Counted from the first letter of the stretch, positions 45,166-56,419 are shown. The stretch is 64,000 nt of DNA from Symsagittifera roscoffensis (GCF_963678635.1 NC_087062.1:22663870-22727869), one strand, 5' to 3'. A program made the numbers and translations. Notes: generated from the letters alone by a model not told the origin.

Positions 45166-46498
45166 CTGAAAACTCTACTGGTGGCAACTCTACAAGGGCA
45201 ACTCGGTGACCCGAAAGTTGGCTGAGATATTGATCGACATGGAAAACGCGGCAAGTCCGGGAACGGAAGAAGATTTCAAACCCCAAAAGACGAATGCGAA
45301 GAAAGGCTCTACTAGTGAACAAATGTGAGAAGTGGAAATTGGCAAATAATGAATTTTGGCAAAACAAGTAGCAAGTGGACATTGGCAAAACAAGTAGCAA
45401 GTGACCCCCTCGAAAGAGGATTGACGAGAAATACTGCTCGCCCCTGGTGGATAGCCCTGGATACTGCGAAAGAACTGGAGAGCTGCCTGAAAAAACTTGA
45501 TCGCGGGTCAAAATTGCACTACCCAACAGAAGGCGGAAGTAATTAAACCAGAGTTGAAGAACCAGTTGGGACAAACCTGGGAGAAATTGCTGTTGGAGTA
45601 TTTTGAAGACAAAATGAAGGCACCCTCGTCGGCAAATTTTTTGTTGGCGAATCCTTTTGTCATGACGGCGGGGCAATTGATGTTTATATGGAGCTTAGCA
45701 GGAGTGACGCTAGAAGCATTGACTTCATATGATAACCTAAAACTGGGCGACAAAGGTCTGTTAATGGCGCAGTTTGTTGCACGAGAAAATTTAGGGTTGA
45801 GTCTTGCAAGGAGAAAAGATGCCACCTAATTCTTGCGATGGATCATGTAGGTGATACCTGATGCTACCATCCAGGCATGGTATCAAAGTGCGGCGGGTGG
45901 TCAAGCATTGGAGAAGAGAGTCTCGAGCGTCATCCTGAATGTGTTTAAGAGTACTGGGATTCAGAAGGAGGATGGTTCGAGGCAGTCCCTGGAAAACCAT
46001 GCAAAACTTGACGAGAGTCATGACGTGTATCGTAGCATGGCTTTGGAAGAAGGTTACTCGAGACCCACGAAGCGAGGGGAGTATCAGTATGTTTCCGGCG
46101 TAATGGGGATATCATACAACCTTTTCTTGGATGCGGAGGCAGGAGCTGCCTTCATGAATTTTGAAATTACGGAGCTGCTAGAGTTCTGGACAGGGAAGAT
46201 AATCCAGATTGATCCGACTGAGAGGAAGAAACCGAGCCTGGGTTTGCTGCTTGAGAAGGTGCCCGAAGTCGTCAGTGTGCCGCGTTCTGAGAGGAAAGTG
46301 GAGCTGAGGCTAGGAGGCAAAGATGACATATTGTCTACGAACTTGGGATCTGTTTGGAAGTTGCTGAGACCATCTTGGTGTCCACATCCTCAGGCAAATT
46401 TGAACGAAGAAGTCACGGAGCGAGTGAGACTGTCACCTGGAAAGACTGAGGATCTGGGGAATCTGAACGTGATACACAAATTGATCCTGCCTCATTGA
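45166..46498 (+). pseudogene. Copy D counterpart of the 449-residue block
   Basis: Broken pieces with ARPWWIALDTAKELESCLKKLD, FVMTAGQLMFIWSLAGVTL and (45851-46498) YVSGVMGISYNLFLD, NFEITELLEFWTGK and LRPSWCPHPQAN. Unlike A and B it has no GA-dinucleotide run (TERKKPSLGLLLEKV), so this part shows how the block joins the C-terminal section. Confidence 0.62.
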
Positions 46499-48085
46499 AA
46501 AGAATCTGAAGAAGTCATGGGCAAGCCGATCGAGAAGCTGGAGCCAGGCAGTTGTCTTGATCTAGCGAGTGGAGGTGGAGGTGGAGATCATTCTTGTGAT
46601 GGACGGTCTTGTGTCAGAATATAGTCTTTTTAAAGGAAAAATCTGGCCACTTTGTTTGCTGATATAACTGAGAAGGAAAAAGTGAGGTGCAAATAATGGC
46701 TGATTCTTACGCGAGCACCACGGTGAAGTTAGCAACGGCGTTAGAAATTTTCTCAAGAATGTGTAGTCTGGAGTCACTGGAGATGCTAGAATCAGAACAT
46801 CATGTGGTGGCAGCGTTGAGTGTGGAGTCCTGGTCTGGAGTACTACAAATGATCGAGAAGCATATCAGAGGATGAAAGTTCGGTCTTGAGGCAGAGATGG
46901 GTTTCCCCTTGAGTGAGGCTCACGGTCTGCGATGAATGCGAAGTGTCTGGTGGGATCAATCATGGCTAACCTGTGCGGAAGTCACTATCCGGTACATATG
47001 GCGATGGTGTAAGCATTTAGTCAGAGGGTGCTGATCGACAAGGCCTTTTCAGTGCCCAAGTGCGTGCGCTTGGAGCGGATGTCGCATCACTCACATCGGT
47101 TGTAGTGGAAGATGCTATGAGCGGTGCCTGGAGATCGAAGGGAGGAATTGAGTGAGATCTGAGGGGAAGAACTCTTGTGTTTGGAAAAAGAAAAGAATGC
47201 TAGTGACTTCGAGAGGCAGAATACGATTGAGAAGACAACGAATAATTCCCAAGCCGTGGATGAGGTTGACATGACACACGCGATGATAAAGGAAATCGAA
47301 TCTCTGCTTGAAGCTTTGGGAGAGCGCAATATCCGGAGCATCAGCTTGACGCACGGGGAATGCCCATGTCATTTTCTGACACAGACAGTATGGTGCCCGG
47401 AGCAGTCGAACCCTTGCTTGATATGGAATGTGGAGGAAATTCGGTCAAAAGGGCTACTCGACCATCAACAGAAGGTAACTTTTCTGTGGTGAGCTCGCTG
47501 CGATGGACTGAGGAGAACGTTACGAAGTATCGGGAGTCGAAGACACCAACGCTGGAATCGATACAGGCGATTGACTATAGCCGGAGGCTTGAGTTGTTCG
47601 AGACGGCGTCGATTCGCCTACGATGCACGTGTGGAGTCGCATACGATTCTTCTCATTGTTTAGGGCGACACTGAAGTCTTGGCTGTACACGTTGACGAAG
47701 AATCACATAAAGGAGCATCAAAAACAATATCTGCATTTCCTGGCCGAGATCGCGCCGGAGCCCTTCAAGAGAACATTGCTAACCCGTCGCAATGCAATAA
47801 CCACGAGTAAGAAAAGGGTTGGTAAAGTCTAGAGATAATACCAAAGCGAGGGAATCGATATTGGAGGAGGACTTAGCGAAGAACGTGAGCTTGAGCTTGC
47901 ACAACTCTTTTTGCTTGAACAGGGAATCTAAAATGAAGAGTCTACCGAACCAGGAGAAGAGATTGCAAGAGCAAAGGGAGTGGATGCAAGCCTACGACAT
48001 TTGAAGGCGTGGGAAGAAATCGTGATAAATTTCGATGATGAAGAAGAATTATCGAGGCAAATTACGGTGTCAGGAGTTGGTTCTT
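46499..48085 (+). pseudogene. C-terminal section of the second frame, copy D
   Basis: Strongly decayed counterpart of 10650-12340 in copy A. Recognisable are GSCLDLASGGGGGDHSCDGRSC (part of the Cys patch lost), ADSYASTTVKLATALEIFSRM, LTHGECPCHFLTQTVW, FETAS near 47605 and SLSLHNSFCLNRES. At least eight stops or frame changes. Confidence 0.6.
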
Positions 48086-48490
48086 GAGTCTTGAGCGTGA
48101 AAGGAAAAAGGGGCTTGAGCGTGAACTCAGATGAAATCTGAAGGCATGGAAAAGAAATTTTTTCATACAAATTATTCTTATTAAAATACTATAATTACTA
48201 TGAAAATCAAAATGCTGCATGACAATTTTCTGATTGGATAGGACAAAAGAAATGTTGATGAATAGCTTATAAAGCTGGAATTCAGGGTTTAGGTGGATGT
48301 AGATTTTGATTGCTGCTTTGCGATAATGTGGCAGTTTTGCATGGCTGTGAATTTTGGGGTGTAGATAAATGTGCTGTAAACTTCTGTAAACGACCGCTTT
48401 CACTCTATCTTGAGACGCACTCACCATTCTGTGAGCTCAAGGATAAACAACGACACGCGATGAGGACATCGATCGTGACTCCGGGTAGTT
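48086..48490 (+). other. 3' untranslated region and polypurine tract of copy D
   Basis: AT-rich, homologous to 12378-12750. The purine tract reads CTCCGGGTAGTT before the LTR, more eroded than in A. Confidence 0.75.
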
Positions 48491-49340
48491 TGTGCCAGTC
48501 GGTCATGTTTGGAAGTTTGACCTTGAGCTGAACGTTTAATCTTGTTTTTGGGGAGAAAAGTAATTTTTCAAATTTTCGAAATGAGACTGTCATGCTCAAG
48601 TTTCTCGCGACAACTAAAAATGCGAAAAGAAATTAGTCAGATGAATCGAGTCAAAATCACGGGAAAGTAGCTGAAAATTAGTGGAGAAAAATTGCTACTC
48701 GCATGACGCAATTTTACTATAATTGCTACTCGCAATTTTACTATATATCAAACGAGAGTAGAGCTGTCGTTTCCTGGCAGAGAATCAGGAAGGACGAAAA
48801 ACAGAGCAAATCTTGAGTGGAAAGGTGAACAGCGGAAGCTGCCAAACGGTCCAGACAGAAAACTTATTGCTTGAATTAAGACTTATTCCTTTCAAACTTT
48901 TTGAGTTATTCTTAATTACCCTAAATCAATTCTAGAGTTGCTCTACACTTTAGTTACTCAATTCTAGAGAGGTCGTGACGGTATGTAAGTGCCCAATTTA
49001 AATTTCTTGAGTGTGTTTTATGTTATAATGTTGAGTTAGGGAGAGTTTTTAGGTTGATGCATCTGAAATGGATCAAAGGTCCACTGTCCAATAAAAAAAC
49101 TAACGGTATACGTGAGGTTGCGACCCTGTTTTAAACGGCATTCGCGTGTTTCAGGTATTTCTAGACCTGAGCATGGGTGCGTTCTTATTACTAGAGTGGG
49201 GGTTATTTTGGTAGTAGCCTTTAAGCTGTAACACGGTTTGTAATCTCATATCGCAAGTGAACCGAATTGGCTCCGACCGCTTGAGGTAGAAAAACACAAG
49301 AGATAGTGACTTAAGTAGGCTTATGTAGGCGACTGTTACA
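48491..49340 (+). repeat. 3' LTR of copy D
   Basis: 850 bp, TGTGCCAGTCGG...GACTGTTACA, with about 50 bases missing near its end relative to the other LTRs. It marks the right edge of the retrotransposon block, and host sequence begins at 49341. Confidence 0.92.
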
Positions 49341-49615
49341 TGTGCGAAGCTCCTTGTTACATCTGTTTTCTTTCTTTTGAATAGAAAGGTGACTTAATGT
49401 TGCTTAGTTTATTAGTGGTAAGTTTCGATTTCTGTCAAAATGCCAAATTCGTTTTTGTATGAAACAGGTTGTCTACATGTTGGCCGCGAGCCTGTGTGGA
49501 CCTATCAAACATGTGCACTGACTATCGAATGGTGGAAGCTTCTCTTTACTTGAACATGTAATTGCGTCAAAGATGTTTTCATTTTGAATTTTTTCCAGGC
49601 TATTATTTGTGATTG
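49341..49615 (+). other. Archaemetzincin gene: 5' untranslated exon and intron
   Basis: The predicted intron 49418-49598 has a strong donor (GTG|GTAAGT) and a pyrimidine-rich acceptor (TTTTTTCCAG). The acceptor lies 17 bases before the ATG. Alternatively that acceptor could receive a trans-spliced leader. The upstream exon would start at or near the LTR boundary. Confidence 0.45.
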
Positions 49616-50049
49616 ATGACATCTGTTAAGGAACTGCTTGCAAGCCAAGAGTTGTGGAAGTTGAAGGCCAAAGAGCGCCTGTTTTTCTCAGATGAAGTTA
49701 TTGAACAGCACTCAGTGTTAACGAAACCAGAATCTTCAGATTGGCTTGCATCGCACAATGAACCCGGGCAGAGTTTTATACAGTATAGAAAGGACTTATC
49801 TGCAAAGCTCCCAAAGCATACCGTGTTATTAATCATTCCGATTAAATGCTCTCCAACTGAGCCACAGATTCCCGATCAAGTGCTTGGTCAATTGGATAAA
49901 TTTGCTCAAATATTTTTCCAAACGAAAGTGCAAGTTGAAAACTACACTCAAGTAGACTCCAAAAGCCGCATCAACAGCTACACAGGAAAAGCACAGCTTA
50001 ATTGTCGAACGATACTGGCGACTCTCCTCGACTGGAAAACCAAAAAAGA
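49616..50049 (+). CDS. AMZ: Archaemetzincin-like zinc metalloprotease, N-terminal coding part
   Basis: ATG 49616 begins MTSVKELLASQELWKLK. The N-terminal motif SSDWLASHNEPGQSFIQYR corresponds to the conserved SDW..SH segment of animal AMZ proteins. TGKAQLNCRTILATLL corresponds to the helix before the central strand. The open frame runs on to TGA at 50081-50083 through EFAII, which already resembles the start of the next conserved strand (AIIGVT in the second part). A possible donor is GA|GTTTGC at 50050, which joins in phase to an acceptor at 55387, but it is weak. Archaemetzincins are soluble zinc aminopeptidase-like metzincins found in archaea and vertebrates but absent from several model invertebrates. 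Confidence 0.82.
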
Positions 50050-50279
50050 GTTTGCAATTATCCTACAGTTCTTTATTCAATGATTCTAAAATAAATAGGC
50101 AGTTTACCGCTAAATCTTAACAATTTGTGATTTTTTGTGAGATTTTGGGATCCCCACATGCGGCTTTTTTATGACCTACATGATTTTTGCATCCAAATTT
50201 TGTAGTTGCCTTTTTAAATTTTAGAAATAAGCTTCATGTTGTATTTATGATCGAAAGAGTTATCAGGCAATAGATGATA

Positions 50280-50323
50280 GTCGAAACATTCTGTGCTACT
50301 TTCACAGTAACCGGCTATCCTTG
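50280..50323 (+). repeat. Hairpin-core interspersed repeat, copy 1
   Basis: GTCGAAACATTCTGTGCTACTTTCACAGTAACC... ending GGCTATCCTTG, with a short stem (CTGTG/CACAG). Related copies lie at 54676, 58479 (minus) and 61062. Confidence 0.75.
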
Positions 50324-50392
50324 CTTCCGATGTTTTTTCTAAAGCATTGCATTTTGAATTTTTTTCCGAAATTTTCGTTGTTTATGCTTCGA

Positions 50393-50600
50393 ATCTATCT
50401 ATCTATCTATTATTTACTTGGCGTTTCATTTGACACATGTTTAAGAAGTTCTTAAGCTTACATGTTTAAGAAGTCTCAATGTTTGCATGTTTAAGCTTTC
50501 CAACGTATTAGTTTTGCATGTTTAACGAAAAAGTTTTTGCACGTTTCAGCTATATTGAATATTAAAATGCTTAAGAAAATTCATTTGACACATATTTAAG
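50393..50600 (+). repeat. TCTA microsatellite followed by ACATGTTTAAG short repeats
   Basis: (TCTA)n at 50393-50411, then ACATGTTTAAG, GCATGTTTAAG and CACATATTTAAGAAG variants at 15-50 base spacing. The pairing of a TCTA run with ATGTTTAAG repeats recurs at 63296-63600. Confidence 0.7.
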
Positions 50601-50785
50601 AAGTACTTATGTTGTTCTGTTAAAAGGCCAAGCCGTTGCAAGGGTTGAAAATTTAACTCAAGTCGGCGTTTCAAAATCTGTTGGAACGCGAATGCTATAA
50701 CTTTTACATTTTTCCTATATTCGCAAAACGTAAAACTATCAAAGTTTTTGTTTCACAATTTACTTAAATAATTTTGAAAGTTTTT

Positions 50786-51465
50786 ACCCTATAGTGGGCC
50801 GATATCAGGTTACATTCAGGGGTTGCAAATCTGGTGTCCAAGTTTGACTGCTCAAATCCTTTTGATTTCCGAGATATAGCGTTTTGTATGGTTTTTTCAT
50901 TTTTATTTCGAAAAAACTTTTATAAAATACTAATCGAACTTGAAACTCTCAACCCTATAGTGGGGAGCTGTCAGGGTAAAATCATGTTTTGCAATTTTTT
51001 CTTCCAAATATGACGGCTCATATTCTTTTAGTTTCCGAGATGTGGCAGTTTTTGTGATTTTTTTTCTTAGATATAAAGAACTTAAATATGAAAGCAAACT
51101 GATAGAACTTGAAAATTCTCAACCTTAAGGCGGAGTCCTGTCAGTTACACATCGGCGTTGCAAGTCTACCAGCTAATTATGACTGCTCGAATAAATCCTT
51201 CTGGTTTCGGAGATGTGGCAATTTTTGTCATATTTTTCAATTTTTTCAAGAATCTTGAATTTAAAAAAAAACGAACGATCTTGAAATATATTCTCTTTTA
51301 TTATTACTTTTCACAAAAACTTGACTTGCAAGCAACTAATAGAAATTGAAGATTTTATCTCTGTGATGGGATGCTGTCAGAGAACAATATGGGGTAGCAA
51401 ATCTGCTCTCTAATTTTATCGGCTCAAATCATTCGGGTTATCGAGATATTGCGTTTTTTTTTACG
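50786..51465 (+). repeat. Degenerate satellite, four units of about 168 bp
   Basis: Each unit opens with CAACCCTATAGTGGGGAGCTGTCAG-like sequence (50786, 50952, 51122, 51361). It continues with a TTGCAAATCT-like core and ends with CTCAAATCNTTTNGNTTTCCGAGATATGGCG-like sequence. Spacing is 166, 170 and 239. The last interval carries about 70 extra bases. Confidence 0.75.
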
Positions 51466-51801
51466 AATGAACAGCTTTTTTTTAACGTTCAACGATCTAT
51501 TCGAAGCACCGCAGGTGCCAGTCATGAGCTAGTTACGTGATTAATTGGTGATTTTTTTACAAAGTTTTGGCCTTGAGTGTTTGTAATAGCTTTTGTTGAA
51601 CTGTGTTATGTTTCAGCTGCTTAAAAATTGGTTTCAGTTATTAATTCCAACCATCGATGTGGTATTCACTTGATTCAGAAAACTTTTTGCTTCTAATGTG
51701 CTATAGTGTGAAAATCCATTTTGTTCCGTGCGTACAAAAATGGTTGCGTTATATTACGAGCTGACTTTAGTTGGTAATAACTAGATAGACATGCATAGAT
51801 G

Positions 51802-52320
51802 ATGAAAACCTTAATCAAGCTGCTGAACAACTTGATAACTGGTGCGGCCAAATTTTGATGGAAATCAAAACAAGCAAATGTAAACGCCTGAATATAAGAG
51901 GTAGTCTGACAACAATCCTAAATAATGTCGAGTTGGAGGCCACCAATGTTCAGAAATATCAAGGGTTATTGATAAATCCCAGCCTTAACTAGTGACAAAT
52001 GCAACAGACGTGTTCAAAAAGCAACCGGAGCTTTCTTTCAGCTGAAACAAAATATTTCATCTGTATGTTGGTGAATAAATAGACTACATTCCTACACTGG
52101 TTATATTCTTCCTATCACATATTGTTCACAGGCTACCAAGCAAAACAAACCTTATGAAACTTGAAAAAGTACAACTAATGGACACAAAGTAGATCCTCTC
52201 CTCTACAAGTTATTAAAAAGAACGACTAACTAAACTAAATTTCTTAGCTTTGAGTCTGTATGTTGAAATGCACGACTTGCTCCTTTATCTATCAATATTA
52301 AATTCCAAATACGACATCAG
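51802..52320 (+). mobile_element. Non-LTR retrotransposon (LINE) RT fragment
   Basis: Translated pieces in shifting frames match the C-terminal end of a jockey/CR1-type RT: NLNQAAEQLDNWCGQILMEI with TSKCK, NVQKYQGLLINPSL, CNRRVQKATGAFFQLKQNIS, SKTNLMKLEKVQ and ERLTKLNFLALSLYVEMHDL. Several frameshifts and stops; no upstream RT or endonuclease. Confidence 0.85.
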
Positions 52321-52523
52321 CGAACTTTACTGGAATTATTCTGTCAATAATTTCATGTATGGGAATAAGTGCACTTCATGTATGGAATAATCATCTGCAA
52401 TTGTTCTCTTTGCAATAACTGGAAAAACTTGTCTAAACTTTATTTATAAATGAGAAAATTAACTTGATGAGTAACAACAATAACGGGTCTTACGACCCCT
52501 GAGGACCAAGGCTCAGAAGCCTC

Positions 52524-52560
52524 AACTACTACTACAACTACTACTTCTACTACTACTATG
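52524..52560 (+). repeat. ACT trinucleotide repeat
   Basis: (ACT/ACA/TCT)n, about 200 bases after the LINE fragment. It may be that element's 3' tail, since many LINEs end in short microsatellites. Confidence 0.6.
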
Positions 52561-52787
52561 GGTCATCGAGTGCAAGGTTACGATTAACGCTTAACATATA
52601 TACACAGACTATTCCGTTTTTATGACATCTGAAAGATATTGATTTCCTGAGCTTTGGATTTTAAAAGAATTTCACCTGTAAAATTTATTCGCAAACTTTT
52701 GGGTTTTGGAAATTGCCATTTAGACTTCACTTAACTTTTTTCTATTGATTTCAAGCGCATATGTAAATGTTTGTCGTTACCATAAGT

Positions 52788-52862
52788 TTCAGTAGCGCAG
52801 TTGTGTATGCCAGCCAACTAAAACTTGAATGATCAATGATTGAGGGTTAATTCCCGTAGAGG
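52788..52862 (+). mobile_element. tRNA-derived SINE head fragment
   Basis: TAGCGCAGTTGTGTATGCCAG resembles an A box, and GGGTTAATTCCC (about 52844-52855) a B box. The spacing of about 45 bases is that of a tRNA-like pol III promoter. It does not fold as an intact tRNA. Confidence 0.55.
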
Positions 52863-54039
52863 TCATTTATTTTTCAGAGCTCATACATTGTAGTTTTTTG
52901 ACCCTTTTGAAGCTAATTCTGATGTTTGTTTGCTAAAGCTTGGGAAGCACAGCGCCGCTTCTTTGGAAATTTGTTAAACCCAAAAAATCTTCAGTTTTTT
53001 GTCTTGGCCTAATGTGAAAAATCCTAAATAGTTGCCGCCTATTCCTCTGTGTTTTCATGAGAACTTAAATAATTGTCAATAAATACATCAGAAAAAGACA
53101 ATTTGAATGTCATCGCTTGAGTTATCCTCCACACCTCGCCATGAAGTTATACAGAAGCATGAACTTAAAAATCGTTTTGGCCCATCTGAACAGAACCTCC
53201 AAGTACCGACAAAATGAATTATCTCCCCTATTCTAGTGTTATTTGCCCCCGAAGGGATAGATTGGGCATGCCACTAGCATTGGTTACTTGAATGTCGTTT
53301 TAACACTGGACTCATCGGAATTGATCTCGCATTGTGTTATAAAGTTGCGAGGCGAGCCTTCTCCGTCAAGCTAATTAGCTTAGCTCTCCCGATCCTTCGT
53401 GCTTTGTGAGCTGAAGGTGTTAGGCTACACGAAGGGGGCCAGTCAAAAGATAGGATATTTAGATCCACCCGTCTGCTTGCACAGTGGAATTAGTGCTGCG
53501 CGTCATGCCGCCCTAAATTGCAAACAGTGCATAAATTAGCCACTTTGGGTTCAATCATATTTAGGTTGCCATTCAGGATGGGTGAGTACCTGGAGCGGAG
53601 CTGCGCAGATGTGCACCTAGCCTTTTTTTATTTCAATTCAGGATTGGTCATACCCAAAATCTACTGTGGTCATTCTCAGCTAAGTCTCAGAGTTTTAGTA
53701 TGCTGATGTTTGAGGCCGATTTCAGTGTTGCTGTCATTAATTGGCTTGTTGGTTGCTTTTGGAGGAGTTTGTCCGGACAGATATTTAATGATGGTCCATA
53801 GCTTGCTTGCCGGAATTGTGGTGGCATTTTTTTAAGGAAAGTTCTCTTTTTTTTCGTTTTTGTCATTTTGGATAAGGATTAAGGACGAGACGAAACTATC
53901 CCGGCAAAGTCTCAGATTTGTTCGTTTTTACCATTTCGGAATTAATGGTTAATCAGTCGACCATTGTAAAAGGTCGTTTTCAAACATTTTTAAAAATGAA
54001 GCCGTGTTTGCTATCTTAATTCTTTGATAAAACAATTAA

Positions 54040-54719
54040 TTTTTGTTAAAACAGAATAGTTTTTGTTTCTCTGATTTTTTTCAGCACGTAAGGAAATGTA
54101 TGAGGGAAATGAGCTTTTCTTCAATCATAATATTATTAATCCGCCCATCTGAAAAATGTAGAAGAATTTGGCATTCGGGTGTTTTTTCTTTCGTTTTCCA
54201 AGCAAATTCAGGTTCCACACATAATCATGAGAATGGGTCGAGTGATATATCATATCGGAGCTCTTTCAATCGCGATTCGAACTACTTCAAGAAATTTGGA
54301 AAAAACTTCTGTGTCGCGAAAAACCAGTTTGAAATTTTTGTTCTAATTTCACGCTGATAAGGTGAGGCTAAACAGGCTAACAAAAGCTTATTTATGCTCA
54401 ATTAAAGCCGTGAAAATTTAGTTAGTTTGGCTCGAGTAATTTTAGCGCCAATTTGGAAATCAAAAACTTCAAAAATGCTGACTTTCTGAAAATATTTGAA
54501 TTGTTTATACGATTTTTCATTTTTCTAGTCGTTTCTACAAAAATTTTGCAATTGGCTTATTTTACTCTGGCTGTCGAATATGCCTAAATTCTATTTTTTC
54601 GTTCATGTCTTTATCACATCACGCAGAAAAAAACTACAATTTTTGAAAAAACGTCTTGTTTCTTGGAAGATTAGGGTCGGAACATTCTGTGCTACTTGCA
54701 CATTTACCGGCTATCCTTG
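54040..54719 (+). repeat. Dispersed repeat ending in the hairpin core, copy 2
   Basis: 54170-54360 (GGCATTCGGGTGTTTT... and a following segment) and 54590-54719 (TCACATCACGCAGAAAAAAACTAC..., hairpin TGTGC-TACTT-GCACA, CTATCCTTG) match 60285-60400 and 61030-61103 in order and spacing. The open stretch 54043-54357 lies in this repeat and is not a gene. Confidence 0.7.
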
Positions 54720-55387
54720 TTTGATTTGAAAAATGATGATCTATTGAGAATAATAGTTAATAATTGACAAGCGTGCACGTTCGGTATAATTCAGCACTCA
54801 GACAGTGTCCCTAGTTACAATTGAAAATTTAGTTTACCAAGGTTTAACCTTAACTGGTTTGAGACCGGGGCTTTTAAAATCTAATAAATTCAGCGAGGTC
54901 TTCAAAAACCGCCTTCTTCCTTTCTAACTGATGTGAACAAATTTTGACCCCATTTAATCTCAATTTGCTGCATTGACAAATCCTTCTGATTGTCTTCAAA
55001 ATCGCATTAAGGGACCGAAGATCTCTAAAAGTATCATTCTTATCGGAATATTTTGAGGTCAACACGGGGGTTGGAAGACTGCTTAAGATATTTTTCTGAG
55101 ATAATTCTTGAAATTGAGAATAAGAACAATTGGATTAAATCGGCTCAAGTTTCCAAGTTGCCAATCTTGTGATAAGAACTCCCCTTTAAGAACATCATTT
55201 GAACCAAATTTTTGAAGTTTTCTGCCTTGCTTGTTACGCCCAACCAAGTGTCAAGTAAGTAAAATTTAACAAAATTCTACTTTTATTAAAGATACTAAGA
55301 TTTGAAACTATGTTTTTAATTTGAATTTTGTAGGAAGTAAAATGTTCTTTTTCGTAATTTAAAAATTAATTACAAACTCTTTGAAAG

Positions 55388-55877
55388 AAAATACAAAAAC
55401 TCGTATGCAATTATTGGAGTAACAGTAAGTGACATATATCCTCGTGACGACTGGAATTATGTATTCGGGTTAGCGAACTCCGCAAGCCGAGTTGGAATTT
55501 TCTCCATGGCCAGATACTTCGACCAATTTCCGAACGCACCTCCTGATTTTGGCGACAGCTCGAATCCCAGCGAGGGAAAGTTTTTGACTCGCATTTGTAA
55601 AGTCATGTGCCATGAGTTATGCCACATGCTAAGTATGAAGCACTGTATATATTTTGACTGCCTAATGAACGGGTCAAATCATCTGCAAGAATCAGATAGA
55701 AGGTCAATTTTTCTGTGCCCGGTATGTCTGAGAAAACTGCATCATTGCATAAGATTTGATATCCATAAAAGGTATAAGAATCTACTGGAGTTCTGGAAGG
55801 GAAGAAATGATGAGTATTTCAAATGGATTGAAAAAAAACTCGAAGTATGCGGCCTGAATGAAAGTACTTCTGACTAA
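55388..55877 (+). CDS. AMZ: Archaemetzincin-like zinc metalloprotease, C-terminal coding part
   Basis: Encodes YAIIGVTVSDIYPRDDWNYV, FGLANSASRVGIFSMARYF and the zinc site CHELCHMLSMKHC, with the family's two further Cys pairs (FDCLMN and LCPVCLRKL). The three zinc-ligand histidines and the catalytic Glu are present. The family motif has Gly after the second His pair (HExxHxxG); here it is Ser. The middle of the domain is shorter than in vertebrate AMZ2. With the first part the protein would be about 307 residues (vertebrate AMZ2 about 360). AATAAA overlaps the stop (55876-55881). Expression depends on removal of the 5.3-kb interruption. If that is not spliced the gene is dead. Confidence 0.88.
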
Positions 55878-55881
55878 TAAA

Positions 55882-56419
55882 TATAGCAAATGGTTAGTTA
55901 TAAGCTAAATCAACTGATTTTTTTTTTGCGTTTGAAGTGATCAATGGCGTGTGTCCAAGAATTTCAAAAGAGTGGGTAGAAACTACGGCGTAGCGTGGCT
56001 TTTTTTTCAGCCGTGATTCAGATCATAAAAAGAAATACCAATAAAGTTTTCTCCATCTCAATAAATCTCTGATTTTTTTGAGCTATTTAGTCAATTTTCA
56101 GACCTAGCGAAGAGCTGATAGTTTCTCTTTTTTGCGATGGTGAGTTGTTTCAAGCTCTAAAACAAATAGTTCTGTAACCTGCTTTAAAAAGTTTTAAAAT
56201 ATGCGGATTTATCGGCTGCGAGTTTTTCATTTTGAAAATAGATTGACTAAAATCTTTTTTCTTTTTTTTGCTATGATAGCTGCGGTCGGATAGATAGGTT
56301 TTAAAAACATGTTACAAATAATTCTGTCGCCTCTTTACCATATTTGTTCGAATCATCTCAGCTGTTGTTTTTCATAGTTTTAGATGCAATGACACTATCT
56401 GTGTTTAGATCCGACAGCA
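55882..56419 (+). other. Intergenic region between archaemetzincin and monooxygenase
   Basis: AT-rich, with several AATAAA-type signals (about 56059) and T-runs. Possible splice acceptors ATAGTTTTAG (56383) and CTGTGTTTAG lie 36 and 11 bases before the monooxygenase ATG. No gene seen. Confidence 0.45.

Larger units (their letters stand above)
38013..49340 (+). mobile_element. LTR retrotransposon copy D (gag to 3' LTR, internally deleted)
   Basis: Starts abruptly inside gag (DQTREGAVVH), with no LTR. Contains gag, RT (second half), RNase H, linker, integrase, the second frame from the coiled-coil/SGNH boundary to its end, 3' UTR and LTR. Protease, first half of RT, integrase C-terminus and the macro domain are deleted. 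It is diverged from C in the shared gag. Confidence 0.9.
50062..55387 (+). other. Large repeat-filled intron or insertion in the archaemetzincin gene
   Basis: 5.3 kb that separates two conserved halves of the coding sequence. Both edges carry TGCAATTAT (50053-50061 and 55406-55414). The contents are listed separately: a hairpin repeat, TCTA microsatellite, degenerate satellite, LINE RT fragment, tRNA-SINE and another hairpin-repeat copy. Between 52870-54000 and 54730-55380 I see only AT-rich sequence and an 8-bp-stem inverted repeat (CCTTCGTG/CACGAAGG at about 53391-53432). Confidence 0.6.

Noticed and set aside
54043-54357. 104-codon open frame in the archaemetzincin interruption
   Set aside because: It lies inside a dispersed repeat also found at 60244-60400, where the frame is not kept.
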